From contig CM062293.1 of the NCBI GenBank assembly GCA_031216915.1, positions 148,684,285 through 148,748,284 of the forward strand: a stretch of DNA of 64,000 nucleotides. The letters are read 5' to 3'. Positions within the stretch are counted from its first letter, which is position 1, and every line of letters begins with the position of its first letter. The DNA comes from Pictodentalium vernedei. Lineage: Eukaryota > Mollusca > Scaphopoda > Dentaliida > Dentaliidae. The position numbers and the translations under genes are program-made. Shown here piece after piece: positions 23,460 through 35,151 of the stretch. The notes beneath the pieces were generated by a model. The model searched no databases. It was not told the DNA's origin and worked only from the letters and a program-made list of their open reading frames with translations.

Positions 23460-25264
23460 TAGACGACTGTGCCACCCTTCACAGTCATTATTTGTACGCA
23501 CATTTCACAGTTTAGTGATTCGGGTTCTGGGGATCGGTCGCCTTGTCGCCGACGGTTACACTCTGTGATAAGCGATGAAGTCTGCGGAAGCGATTCCAAG
23601 GGAGTATTACCATCCATATTCTGGCGAAGTGCCTCTTCAACAATAGTAGAAGCAGATGTCAGGAGAAGTAGAAAACTTAAGGGGGTGGAAAGCAATGAGG
23701 CCATGGTAGCAAAGGAAGAATACCAACAAGCACGAAATAAAGTAAACAAGATTAAAGACGACAACCGGAGAGTGCGAAATAGCAGTCTTATTAGGACGAT
23801 AAGAAAGACAGGGGGGTCGAGTTCGAGCGTATTTTGAAAATGGGTGAACAAACGTAACAAAGGGAATAACCCACAGAGCATTAAAGTAGATGGCAGAGTT
23901 ACAGAAGAGCGAGATCAAATCGCATTAGAACTAGTCAAGCACTGGGAAAAGGTAAACGATAAGCGATGGGGCATGGGGAACCCACCAGAGTGTCCGAACC
24001 AGGTCGAGGAAAATCTATCGAACTTCGTGTGCAGCGAAATCAAAACTGAGGAGGTGCGAAGGGTGATCTCGAAATTAAGGAGTGGAAAACCGGGAGGGGT
24101 GGACGAAATTCCTAACGAGTTTATCAAAAAAGGGGGAGAGGAACTCTTGGAAAGCCTAACTGCCCTATTCAATTTAGCCATAGAAAAACAAGAGGTCCCA
24201 AAGGAGTGGAGGGAAAGCAAAGTGACATTTATACACAAAAAGGGGGAAAAAGACGTCTTGGATAACTATCGAGGGATCTCTGTCAGCAGCAACATTGGAA
24301 AAGTCTTTTGTAAAGTGCTGTATGGGAGATTAGAGGAGGTGATCGAAGAGAAGAGTTTTTTGGGAGAAATCCAGAATGGCTTCAGGAAGGGAAGGAGAGT
24401 CACTGACCATCTTTTCACGCTATCCCAAATGATAGAATCCGCGAAAGCAAAAAAGAAAAAGATGTTCATGGCCTTTTTGGATGTTAAAAAGGCATATGAT
24501 TGAGTATGGAGGGAGGATATGTGGCGCAAGCTGGAGGCTCTGGGCTTGGGGGACGAGTTTGTTGGGATTATGAAAGCATTATATAAAGATGTACAGAGTG
24601 AACTTAGCCTGGGAAACATTACAACAAAACGTGTGCCTATGGAGATAGGCCTAAAACAGGGGTGTATCCTTTCGCCAATTCTTTTTGCATTGTAAAAAAA
24701 ATATCGTCAGAGAAAGGGTCATGGAGGATTGTAACCGTAATTGGCGAGAGGGGGTCAAATCAAAGAGATCTTTGGGTGGCCTGCGTGATAAAGAGAAGCC
24801 TGGTTTTGAAGAGTACCTTGATGGCACCTTTGGGGGGGGGGGGTCACTGTTGTTCAAGCTGAGGTCGCCGTCCCTGGAGCTGAGGGGAAAAATTGGGAAA
24901 AACAGTGAAAAGGAGTGCCAGATGTGTAACTTGGGCGTGGTGGAGACCCTGGAACACTTTCTTCTAGAATGCCCAAAGTATCAGTCTAAAAGAATGAGAT
25001 TCACCGGGAGTATAATGGGGAAGTGGGATGGGAGAATGAAAGACATGTGGTTAGGGGGAGACTCAAAGGAGAGGGTTATAATGCTAATCGGGGAGATTGG
25101 GGAGAATGGGGCAAGGGATGTCATCAAGCAGTTCGTTTCCGAGTGTTGGGAGGAGAGGAGAAGCGTGGGAATAGGGAGGCAGTTGGGAGTTCAGGGGTAA
25201 CCATGGCCTTCTCGTCCGAGAACCGCGACAAATCAGCGGCTGGCCAAAGTGTTATTATTATTAT
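23460..25264 (+). pseudogene. LINE (zinc-motif family) with nonsense codon and internal deletion
   Basis: The reading 23844-24503 covers the N-terminal RT region (LRSGKPGGVDEIPNEFIKKG, VTFIHKKGEKDVLDNYRGIS, NGFRKGRRVTDHLFTL, MAFLDVKKAYD, motif A). A TGA at 24501-24503 follows the AYD. The downstream frame continues VWREDMWRKLEALGLGDEF to GLKQGCILSPILFAL (motif B) and then breaks at a poly-A tract at 24693-24701. The motif C region and more than 500 bp are missing. It resumes with RERVMEDCNRNWREG, SLELRGKIGKNSEKECQMC and ETLEHFLLECP. The 3' tail ends in ttattattat. Catalytically dead. Confidence 0.87.
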
Positions 25265-25279
25265 GTCACAGTGTCAGAC

Positions 25280-25665
25280 TTAGATATAACGTTTCTGAAT
25301 AGCACGTACTTTAGCACCTAGCAAGGCAGATGCTTTGGGGACACAAGAGTGTGGAGTAGGCCCTTCAACAAACTCATGATTTAGTTCTTTAACGGTAGTA
25401 GTACAATACACATTTTTGTTTCGGACACAACATTGCCAAACAGTGTGCCCAGATTTAAGCTTTTTCTTGAAATTGTATGAATAATTGTCTGAGGACACCA
25501 AGCATGGCTTAGATCTTTTTGAGGCATCTGGGACTATAGTGAAAGTTAAATGGGGAGTTTCATCCGCTTCTACAACAGAAGGTACATTCTCAAAAAATGC
25601 CGTTTTCGACCACAGCCTCAGGTACGACAAAACTTCGGCGAGCTGTTTCTGCTAGCAAACTTTTG
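25280..25665 (-). CDS. FLYWCH-type zinc-finger exon or fragment
   Basis: The minus-strand reading gives about 116 residues with YNFKKKLKSGHTVWQCCVRN, C-T-T-T-V near VYCTTT and a terminal H-E-F...PHSC. This is the W-x-C...C...H-x-H/C layout of FLYWCH domains, which occur in MULE transposases and in host DNA-binding proteins. Upstream (SYLRLWSKTAFFENVPSVVE) is unrecognised. The frame ends at a stop within the sequence duplicated at 23330, next to the LINE insertion. It may be a transposon-derived gene piece. The nearest host context is 0.75 kb upstream of CFAP161 on the opposite strand. Confidence 0.5.
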
Positions 25666-25680
25666 ACCAAGCTAATTAAC

Positions 25681-26139
25681 ACAAAAATGTTGTTTTGGAA
25701 TAGTGTTGTAAGCCATAAAACAATATTTCAAAGGAATGAGATATCAATCAACTAACCTTGATTGTTGCGTAAACAATTAGACTGGCTTAAAAGATACATC
25801 ACACAGACTGTTGTAAAAACAAGGCCACCTGTCTCCTATCTGGTAATTTCAATCCAAAATGCAAAGTGTTGTGTAAACATTTCCTCATAATTCTGAGGTT
25901 TCTTTACACCACCGTTCATTCAACCAGTGTGAATTATTATTCACTGCACACATGTCCAATATTATTTGTATCGACAACAATTTGCTTAGTCGAAGTAAGT
26001 AAGTACCTTTCCATTTGACATTTTGACAATTCATTTTTAATTTTATTTATTCTTTTCCCCCAAAAATTTCAAAACATATATTTAAACATGTATATATATA
26101 TTTTATTTACACATAATTATAAAAATAAATCTGGGGCGA
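25681..26139. other. AT-rich spacer upstream of CFAP161
   Basis: No gene recognised. The last part is very AT-rich (tatatatata-type around 26090-26105). Confidence 0.4.
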
Positions 26140-26212
26140 ATAGTCCATGAAGGCGAATCGTCCACAAAAACTAGGGGCGAATCGTCCACGGGGGCGAATC
26201 GTCTAGGAACCA
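26140..26212. repeat. Short array of a gggcgaatcgtcca unit
   Basis: Four imperfect copies of a 17-20 bp unit. It shares the gaatcgtcc motif with the array at 9665-9850. Confidence 0.8.
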
Positions 26213-26418
26213 AAACTCCGAGTACCCACGCTGTTCTCTTTTCTTCAGTGCGGTCCTTCTCGTTGTCAAGAAAAACATTTTTTTACTTCCGGAAGAGTTT
26301 TCGTTGCACTTTTGTGAAGGGTCTGTTAACAAAATAATCTCGACTAACAACATTGCTAGCTGGCTGCAGACGTGAACAAATAGATCAATTTGTTTTGTTA
26401 TCAAAATCAGTCTTCGAA
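26213..26418 (+). promoter_or_regulatory. Probable CFAP161 5'UTR and promoter
   Basis: 206 bp between a minisatellite and the start codon. An ETS-like cttccgg lies at about 26287-26293. I looked for ciliary RFX X-box and FOXJ1 sites and saw no convincing match. Transcription start unknown. Confidence 0.35.
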
Positions 26419-26487
26419 ATGAGCGTCAGGACGTATAACCCATCCGTTCGTGTTGGAAACTGGAATGAAGATATTCAGCTTGAAGAA
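26419..26487 (+). CDS. CFAP161: CFAP161 exon 1
   Basis: ATG at 26419 opens 23 codons, MSVRTYNPSVRVGNWNEDIQ then LEE, followed by a gt donor at 26488 in phase 0. VRVGNWNED and LEE match the N-terminus of CFAP161 (formerly C15orf26), an axonemal protein of motile cilia described as a microtubule inner protein. The next exon starts DQLKDFLEK, giving LEE-DQLKDFLEK across the junction, as in the vertebrate protein. Intron 1 is 10.3 kb and holds a full-size LINE. Confidence 0.93.
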
Positions 26488-27056
26488 GTACTTAGGCCTT
26501 ACTATAATTTTTAACTCTCAGTCTCACTCTCAGTCTCAGACTCTCACGACTGTGAACTTATTTCATCTTTAAGGGTTATCACTAAAAAGTTTATACCGAG
26601 GCCGAGTCCGGAATTGGTGTATACAGAAATCAATTATTCAAATATCTCATTAATGCCGAGGTGTTGACGAGATATTTTTATGTCGTATAAACCCATCTTT
26701 CGAAATAGTGTCATTAGTGAAAGAAAATCCAATTTTTTTCCATTTTTTTACTTATATTGTGAAAAATGTCTTTCAAACACACTAAAAAGTGTATACAAAA
26801 CGTGATTTGTCTCTGATCGCCGGTGTTATGATTCTTATATTTTCGGCGAGTTCTGGAAGGAAACTGGCACGAGTTACACCTGTAAACTTCGGTAGTAATT
26901 TTGTTTCGTATATTTCTGACGTGTGTCCAAATTTTAATGTTGTACACAACTTATTTATCGATTTATTATCGATTGAAGCTTCTGAGACGAAAATCATCAA
27001 TAGCCGAGTCCACATCCCATTGACACAAATCATCAATAGCCGAGTCCACATCCCAT
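26488..27056 (+). other. CFAP161 intron 1, start
   Basis: No further gene. A 38-bp direct duplication (tcatcaatagccgagtccac block) lies at about 26994-27055. Confidence 0.5.
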
Positions 27057-27191
27057 CGCACATCCCATTGACATTCCTTTATCGGAAATGAGTGAAGTCG
27101 AAATCAATATTTAGGCCTAAAGTGTAGCCATTCAACTCATCATCTCATACTGATATTCCCTATGTGTAAATAGATAATTTTTGACTGAATA
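27057..27191. repeat. 135-bp direct repeat, left copy
   Basis: Nearly identical to 28870-29004; the only clear difference is near ccctatg/ccaccatg. The copies lie 1.8 kb apart in the same orientation. Sequence includes tcggaaatgagtgaagtcg. Confidence 0.9.
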
Positions 27192-27299
27192 GGTGTATAC
27201 AGAAATTTCCTTAAACGAGAAGTTGTGTGACATCCACATACCTCATTTGTAATGTTGCCTTACAAATTAACTTCTTCTGCGACGCCTTTATCCACCATT

Positions 27300-28480
27300 A
27301 TATATCGGATTAATAGCACTTTCGGACAGACGAATTGGATGGGATGGCGACCATGTTGCGACAGACTCGATCACATGGGATTCATGTCATGATCTAATCA
27401 AAGTTATCCTCCCATTTCTCCATTGTGCGTGGGTTCTCAAATATATCCTGCATATGTAATATGTGAAAAACAGGCGACATTTGGGTATACCTCCCACCCC
27501 CCCCCCTCCCCTTAACTCGCGCTGGTCTGATCCCCTTCCTAAGCAGTTATATCGTGCTCATACCATGTCCCCAGTTGGTTAGTTTTTTTTGTTGCTTCCA
27601 TTAACTTAACAGTTCTATGACGCTACAGCCCACCCATATGCATGCTTGATTGCAAAACTTGGCAGATAAATTTGATCGGAATGACGGTGTCGCAGGTCAG
27701 TCGTAGTTGTCTTTTCTCCTTCTAAACCACGTATGCCATGTTACCCTCCCATTCCTTCATTGTGTGTACCCACTCAAACATATTTTTCAATGTATAGTAC
27801 GTGGAAAACCGGCGACATTGGTGTACATCCCCTTTAATATGCGCTGGTCTGATCCCCTTCCCCAAAAGTTATATTGTGCGACATACCAATTACCATTTGT
27901 TACGTGGTCTCACTAATTTGTTACGTAGTCTCACTAACTCAACAATTCTGCGACGCTACCATCCACCAATATGCATCAATTTGATTACGATGTCGGATTG
28001 AAAAATTTGATCGAATGTGAACTGTGTCGCAAACCAATCAAAGTTATCTTTCCTCCTTCCTAACGGTGTTTGCCAGTCCAAACATATCGAAAGCTAAGTA
28101 CATGTATCTGTGACACTCCTAGTGTATATGCGTAGTATACACATGCAATCGTTAATATTTCGTGTCATAGGTATTCCATGACTGCAGCTGAATCAATCAT
28201 GATGCATTACTGTGATTGTGATGTCAGACAAACTCGATCGGATGGGGACTGTGTCACGACCCGATTGAAGTTGTCTTTCCTCCTCCCCGACAGTGTGAAC
28301 CAATCCAAACATATCGAACTGTATCTGTGTAACTGTGACACCCCTATTTTATAAGCGAAGTACACACAGGCAATCGTTAATATTTAGGGTCACATTCATT
28401 CTATAATTGCAGCTGAATCAATCGTGACGCAATCGAAATAATGTTTTCTCCGTCCTTCCGTAAATTTCCATAATTGCGTC
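27300..28480. repeat. Diverged tandem repeat, four units of about 220-340 bp
   Basis: The units share gatcggatgg..ctgtgtcgc, caaagttatctttcctcc and ccaaacatatcga blocks, near 27340, 27670, 28010 and 28235. They are strongly diverged, with no coding potential. Confidence 0.65.
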
Positions 28481-28869
28481 ATATTGTTACGTCAGAGTAT
28501 TTTGCGAAGATATTGTTGCGGCTCCCGTCTGGGTACAATTAATTGGAAACAGGCGAACCACATCTAAGTGTTGACGTAGGGTTGCACCAGATACATCAAC
28601 CACAGGTGGAACGCCCTTAATTCCCTCTTGCAAATGCTGGTCCTGCAATTTCTTTCTCTCGTATCCATGTTAGCGTATTTGTTGCAAGATGGATCTATTA
28701 TTAGGGGCGGGTCCACCCTCCTCCATGCCATTGTTGAATGTAATACAAATGTAGCGGCGCTTTCTTCCAGTCAACTTTCGACACTTTCATGGTAGGAAGG
28801 GCATGCCGCTCCTGTTGTCAGTGTCACTGTTTGGTACAATGGTATATATAATTCTTGATGAATCTTGTG

Positions 28870-29004
28870 CATCTCGCACATCCCATTGACATTCCTTTAT
28901 CGGAAATGAGTGAAGTCGAAATCAATATTTAGGCCTAAAGTGTAGCCATTCAACTCATCATCTCATACTGATATTCCACCATGTGTAAATAGATAATTTT
29001 TGAC
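28870..29004. repeat. 135-bp direct repeat, right copy
   Basis: Partner of 27057-27191. The LINE 5' region begins right after its end (ataatttttgact), so the insertion may have used this point. Confidence 0.9.
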
Positions 29005-29348
29005 TTTATTGAGGGAGTCTAGAAACTCCACCCCATTTTAAACACTCAAGTTACCTTGTATATACTTTATTAGTTTAATCTTTTTTAGTGTCCTTTTGTA
29101 ACCTTTGCTTTCTAGTCTTAAACTCCAACACTCTCTTCTCTAATCTACGCCAATTCTTTTCATACCAGCTTGAATACAGTTTAATTCCTATACTACAGCT
29201 ACACTTCATGTGTTCTCTTGGACTAAACCGTGCCCGAATAGGAAATAACAACCTTACAGTTTATTCTTGAAGCTTAAGGCATTGTCTGCCGAAAGATAGA
29301 TCTGCATGCATCTTAATTTACTTGCTCTTGCGTCTCAGTGGAGCTGAG

Positions 29349-32300
29349 ATGTATAAAAGCTTCACTGCAATGTTTGCCTTGTTCATTGGGCAATCAAATG
29401 TGTTTATTACCCCTCTCAGTGTAGATTCCACTGAACCAACTCCACATCGTTCAAATTGTTTGATTGTCTCGAAGGCTAGGTCATTACTAAACATTCTAAT
29501 TGCATTGGTTCTATTGACGTCGTTTTTTTTTCGTTCGGTCATAAGTTTATTATTATCAGGTGACATTGAAACCAACCCTGGTCCAAATTCTATTAATTCA
29601 GATCACAAACAAGAAACTTTAAAAATAGTTCATCTTAACATTCAGAGCCTTAAACCTAAACTAGATATTGTACAATGTGAATTTGAATCAACTGATATTG
29701 TGGCTTTCAGTGAGACATGGCTTCAGAACAATGACACCTCATCCGATGTCCAACTTCATGGGTTCCTTGAACCATTGCGATTCGATCGTTTGTCAAGGGG
29801 AGGTGGGGTTGCCATTTACATAAAAGACAGCATCTCGTTTCGACACAGATTGGATCTTGATATGCCGAATACGGAGTGCCTATGGGCTGAAGTATTTACT
29901 AAACGGGGTAGGTCATTATTATTAGGAGTATTTTACCATCCACCAAACAGTCCCCCAGATACATGGGATGCCATATCAGCCTTCATCGAAAAAGCTAGCG
30001 ATACGTCAGTTGGTGACCTAATGATCACGGGTGATTTCAATGACAACCAAATGGGATCCCCAAGAAGTAGCTTTTCTGAAATAATCAATTACTTCAACCT
30101 CAGGCAACTTGTGAGTGAACCAACTTGTTTTACTGAAACATCCGCTTCATTGTTAGATCTCTTTGCTGTCAGTGATACAATCAACGTGAAAACATGTGAA
30201 GTCCTCGAACCAATTATTCCAGACATGACCCGCTATCACTGCCCAATTTCAATTGAAATCGAATTTCTGAAACCAAGCTCCCCTTATTTCCGCAGGAGGA
30301 TATGGCTTTACTCTCAGGGTAAGTATGATGAATTGAACGAGGCTTTCTCAAAAGCAGACTGGAATTCCATTTTTGACACCCTATGTCTCGATACCATAGT
30401 CACTAATTTCACTGATAAAATACTCGATATTGCATCCAAACATATACCTAACAAATTTATTACGGCGAGAGTCGATCAACCGAAATGGATGCATAATGAA
30501 ATAAGACTATTAATGAGACAGAGAAAACGCCTGTATCGCATTGCTAAATGCATCAACCTCCCTTACGCCTGGGCCAAATATAAACTTAAACGGAATGAGG
30601 TTGTATCGGCCATCAAGAATGCTAAAGCCCAACATCTTGCAAAAATCCAGTCCACACTGAGAAGTAACGAAACCCCAGCTTCACTGTGGTGGAAGACCCT
30701 AAAAAACTTAATCGGTAACTGTAACACAACAGCAATTCCCACCCTTATTCATCAAAACAAAATATATTCTTCAAGTGTTGAGAAAGCTGATGTATTCAAC
30801 GAATCCTTCTGCTCTATATCGACAGTTGATGACTCAAATGCTCGCTTACCAGATCCACCATCCCATGTTTCCCAACTCATTGATAGTATCACCCTACACT
30901 ACAGTGAAGTATATGCCGCAATGAAGTCGTTAAACGTGTCCAAGGCGTCAGGTCCCGATCAAATAGGCCCCTGTCTTCTAAAAGAATGTAAATCCTCTCT
31001 CTGCGAACCACGCTCAATTTTATTCAACATATTACTGAATAATTCCTACTTTCCTTCATTGTGGAAAAAGGCAAATGTCTCTCCAATTTTAAAAAAACAA
31101 CCCTCAAACTTAGTCACTAATTATCGTCCGATATCGTTGATCAGCTGCGTTGGTAAATTATTTGAAAAATGTGTCTTCAAAACGCCTGTGGGAGTTTTTG
31201 AGTGAAAATAATATTCTCTGTCAATTTCAGTCAGGTTTTACACCTAGAGATTCAACCGTCCTTCAACTATTCTGTCGTGCGCTTGATGAAGGCAAAGAAG
31301 TTAGGGTGGTATTTTGTGATGTTAGTAAGGCGTTTGATAAGGTATGGCATGCTGGTCTTATCCACAAGTTGGACAGTATTGGTATCTCAGGTGAACTACT
31401 TTTATTTTTGAAATCGTATCTTGTGGATAGGTCGCAGCGAGTTGTGATAGCCTCAGAGACATCGTCGTGGAGACCAATCAATGCCGGTGTACCTCAGGGG
31501 TCTTTACTCGGACCACTACTGTTTTTGATATACATAAACGATATAACCACTGACTTACTCAGTAGTGTTCGCCTCTTCGTAGATGATAGTCCTTATATCT
31601 AGTTATTGAAAAACCGGAGCAAGCCGCGGATATAATCAATAACGATTTGGCTTCAATCGAACACTGGGCCAAAACATGGTTGGTCAAGTTCAATCCCAAT
31701 AAAACAGAAAGTATGTGTATATCACGTAAAAGCAATCCCAACTCTCACCCACCATTTTATTTAAGTGGCACACAGGTATCTGAAGTTTCTGACCACAAAC
31801 ACTTAGGACTCGTACTAAATAATACATGTACATGGACCAACCACATTGACCACATTTGTGCCAAATCCTGGTCTCGCATTGGCATGTTGAGAAGGCATAA
31901 ATTTAACCTTGATCGCTGTGTCCTGGAAAAAATATATTTTGCCTTTATTAGGCCTCTTCTCGAATACGCGAACACTGTCTGGGATAATTGTTCTGTGACA
32001 AATGTCGCAGAACTCGAAAAAATACAAATTGCAGCAGCAAGAATCATCACCGGAGCAACAGTTAGTGCCAGTAAGTCCTTGTTATATTCGGAAACATGGT
32101 GGGAATCCCTGCAAGAAAGACGCCGTAAACATAAACTAATTCAGTTCTTCAAAATGTATCATCATATGTCACCCCCATATATTTCCAACAAAGTCCCTCC
32201 ACTTATTTCATCGACGAACTCATTACATAGTCTCCGATCCAGTCAAAACCATCGAGTACCTTTCTGCCGAACGCAACTGTATCAGTCTTCTTTTATCCCC

Positions 32301-32729
32301 AGCATTACTGACCAATGGAATAAAGTACCGTTACCTGTCCGGGAGAACTCATCACTGATTAACTTTAAAACGTTTCTCAGTAATGGTAGCCAAAGACCAC
32401 CAACGTTCTATAGTAATGCTAAATCGCGCAGGGCTCAAATATACCACTGCAGACTGCGGACGCATTGTAGTAGTCTCAATTCCCACCTTTTCGACAATCA
32501 CTTATCACCCAGTCCCTTCTGCCAGTGTGGTGAACGTGAAACTACTGATCACTTCTTCCTCTATTGTCCTTTGTTTTCTAACGCCCGTAATTACACGATT
32601 AATTTACTCCCGTACGTAGCCGACACACCCATGCTTCTGTTTGGCTCTGAATTCTTGAATAACGATGACAACCATCTAATTTTTGAAGTGGTACATGACT
32701 TCATCTTGTCAAGCAAGCGTTTCGAATAA
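29349..32729 (+). pseudogene. CR1-like endonuclease-reverse transcriptase with two frameshifts
   Basis: I take the first ATG, 29349 (MYKSFTAMFAL); the longer reading to 29322 starts at TTG. Order: hydrophobic leader and 2A-like motif (residues 1-79), APE endonuclease (LKIVHLNIQSL, FSETWLQ, MITGDFND, RYHCPI), then RT with SKASGPDQIGP, NYRPISLIS, FCDVSKAFDKVWH (motif A), GVPQGSLLGPLLFLIYIND (motif B) and LFVDDS (motif C). After these come the thumb and a C-terminal CQCGERETTDHFFLYC cluster. A one-base gain near 31180 and a one-base loss near 31590 put the central RT into another frame and then restore it. Motif C reads FVDD. Confidence 0.9.
29514..29585 (+). other. 2A-like ribosome-skipping motif after a hydrophobic leader
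   Basis: The translated stretch contains LLLSGDIETNPGP, matching the canonical D-x-E-x-N-P-G-P. D is encoded at 29562-29564 and the final P at 29583-29585. The preceding residues (LLNILIALVLLTSFFFRSVI) are strongly hydrophobic. 2A-like sequences near the N-terminus of APE-type non-LTR retrotransposons are established. Translation would give a short leader of about 78 residues plus the EN-RT protein beginning with P. Confidence 0.85.
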
Positions 32730-33629
32730 GTCGGAACTCAACACTGCACCCCGACCACTCTTCCTTTTGAAAAGTCAGTACTGAAATCGTGACTGTTCAG
32801 AGCATCAAACAAGTTTGGTTTAGCTGGCATAATAGGACCCATTGACCAATGTTTGTTGTGGAATTCCCTCCCATGTCTTTCAACTCCTAACACCTCGAGG
32901 TCTACTTACACCCGACTTGCAACTAAGTGAACTAGAAGTTATCATGATATGTCCTCGACTCATCGTGAGCTGTTATTGGAAGCCTGGGCGTGACTTCGAT
33001 GCATGCTTTTTTGCATCCGCTTAACGGTGATAATCTCTATCTATCATGTATTCAAGCTGATATCGTCATATTATTTACTTTTTCACTTCTTCATCTCTCA
33101 GTTTATACGTTCTCTTCTCAACTCTTCTTCCTTTCCTTTCATTTCACCTTGGAGTTTAAACAATCTCACACGGCATTGCCTGGCGGTCGAGGCGCCTTCC
33201 TCTGCTCTGTATCTGTTATCAAGTGACGCTTATCCCACTTGATCTCCAATCATAGTATGTAAATTGTAACCTAAGTTACAATCGAGGAGTGGGGGGGGGG
33301 CTGGGCTGTCATGTGATGACGTGTGGGTTCTTCCGCTGACCTGAACCACCTACAGGAGTACGTTATATGATGATAGGGAGACAACTTACATAAGCTTTAG
33401 CTTTCTGTCGAATCCCTCTTTTACATAGTATTCTGCTTTCCTTGTCGTGTGTATACTCTTGTAACTAGTGTTGTTCATATTCTTTGTTATCCATATGTTA
33501 TTGTGAAATGTACACACATGTTAATTACTGAATAAATATTGTTTAAACTAAATTAAGAGAGTGACACTGTGACTCAGAACTTTCAGGTATGGACTGACTG
33601 TATGCAGTCCAAACATGTTTAAGTTTTTG

Positions 33630-34020
33630 AATGGACCTACCACACCATAAAATTAAAATACGGGCGTTCAGACCAGGTTTGGACTAACTCCCAAGCTTCT
33701 ACGCTAGTAGTAAACAAGGGGGTTGTATCGTGAATCCGGGATGGATAGTAGTAACCCCAGAGCCGGAAATTTGTTGGGCCTGGGTTTGGCCCAGGATTCT
33801 TGGTTTAGTGCTGCCCCAAGCCCAAACATGGCCTAAAACTAAAATACTGTGTTTTTTGCTTTGGTGCATCCTTTGCAAGGACATACCAAACCATAAAATT
33901 AAAACATGATCTTCCAGTCCAGGCAATGTTTGGACTTCCACCCACCCTCCCACCAAATTCTGACTTCCTAGCCAGCAGTAAAGAAGGGGGCTGTATCATG
34001 AATCCGTGGGGGGGATGGGG
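33630..34020. repeat. Tandem duplication, period about 252 bp
   Basis: ggacctaccacaccataaaa...gggggttgtatcgtgaatccg (33633-33745) recurs as ggacataccaaaccataaaa...gggggctgtatcatgaatccg (33885-34012). Confidence 0.8.
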
Positions 34021-34159
34021 CATTTACAAAAAGGGCAAGACGAGGGACTCGGGGACCAATGCTCACCTATCCAGGGGTGGATGACCATCTCTGGGGATGG
34101 AGTGAAGGATGATCAGAGTCCATAATGGTTATGAAATGTCCATAGCGGTTATAATTTGA

Positions 34160-34560
34160 ATAGTTGAATTTAGTGTCTCGGTAGACCTCGAGGTGTTCAT
34201 TGATGAAGCTATCTATAGCATGTTTGACTTTGTCGTCATACGCAGGTCCTTCATGTGGGCGATGAGTTTTCTTAGAAAGTCCGCAAGCCAGCCTTTGGTC
34301 GACGAAGATTTCGTCTTTCTCTGTTTCTGTTCTGTTGGCTCTTTTGGTTTCAGTGGTGGTGGTGGTTGTTGGAGCTTTCTTTCCCTTCTTCTGTTGTGGC
34401 CCAGTGCGGGTGGGCGGGCTCGCGAAAGGTGCTACTTCTCCTAGAGGTGGGTTTCATCCGATACTTGATGGTGAGCTGAACGCAGCCACTCTCAATATAG
34501 GCATCCCAGTTGAGAAGTGAACTGGTGTCCAACAGCATCAGGGCATCCTTAATTTTCTTC
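34160..34560 (-). pseudogene. Degenerate coding fragment, possible relative of the element X ORFs
   Basis: The minus-strand readings give LLNWDAYIESGCVQLTIKYR then SRRSSTF in one frame and KTKSSSTKGWLADFLRK in another. The element X proteins have CPVTWTIQETGKSVHLSLEF, GRGSTF and KKSPSTKxRDxxRLExFL in the same order and at similar spacing. A third frame reads DDKVKHAIDSFINEHLEVYR. The likeness is by eye only. No domain assignment. Confidence 0.3.
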
Positions 34561-34669
34561 GGCAGGAATTCCCAGACTAATTAGTTAAAAAACTCTGCAC
34601 CCGCAAGCGTAAATACTCAGTTTCAAAACAAAGCACAGAAAATGGCAGAATGAAATGAATTAAATAATG

Positions 34670-34792
34670 GTGCCGTTTTCGCCAACCGAACTGGTGCCAT
34701 TTTCGCCAGTGCAATTGGTTTTGTTTTTGCCACCATTGGTGCCGTTTTCGCTCACTTGGTGACATTTTCGCATGGTGCCGTTTTCGCTATAA
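34670..34792. repeat. Minisatellite of a ggtgccgttttcgc unit
   Basis: Six or seven imperfect copies of a 14-22 bp unit between AT-rich flanks. No gene. Confidence 0.8.
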
Positions 34793-35151
34793 CCCCAAAA
34801 GCTTAAGCTTGTATTGAATCTTGTTGTTTTACTGTGTTTACTTACAATATTTCTTTATGTATATTCTTTTTCATATTACTTATCATGTTATGTAAGGTTT
34901 AAGATTTCATCTTTTCAAATAAAAATATTGGTTAGACTAATGTGCAAAATATGTTTCCAAAAGTGGTTAAACTATGCTGACATTATCTTTTGAGACTACC
35001 AGCAAAACAAAAACTGAGGAGGACAGTTGATTTCAAAATGATTGTAAAACAGGAAAAAATGCTTTCTTGTGAGTGTTTATCAGCTGAATCAATGGTAAGA
35101 CCACTTCAAAATTGTTCATAAACATCCTTATTTTCAGAATCCCAAACAATT

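Larger units (their letters stand above)
29005..33553 (+). mobile_element. Nearly full-length CR1-like LINE, copy 2
   Basis: It has an approximately 345-bp leader, one long EN-RT ORF with two frameshifts, and about 820 bp of 3'UTR ending gtttaaactaa, the same end as copy 1 at 21644. The 5' boundary is placed at the end of the 135-bp repeat and is approximate. No separate ORF1 precedes the EN-RT ORF in this copy. The element is in sense orientation in CFAP161 intron 1. Confidence 0.85.
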
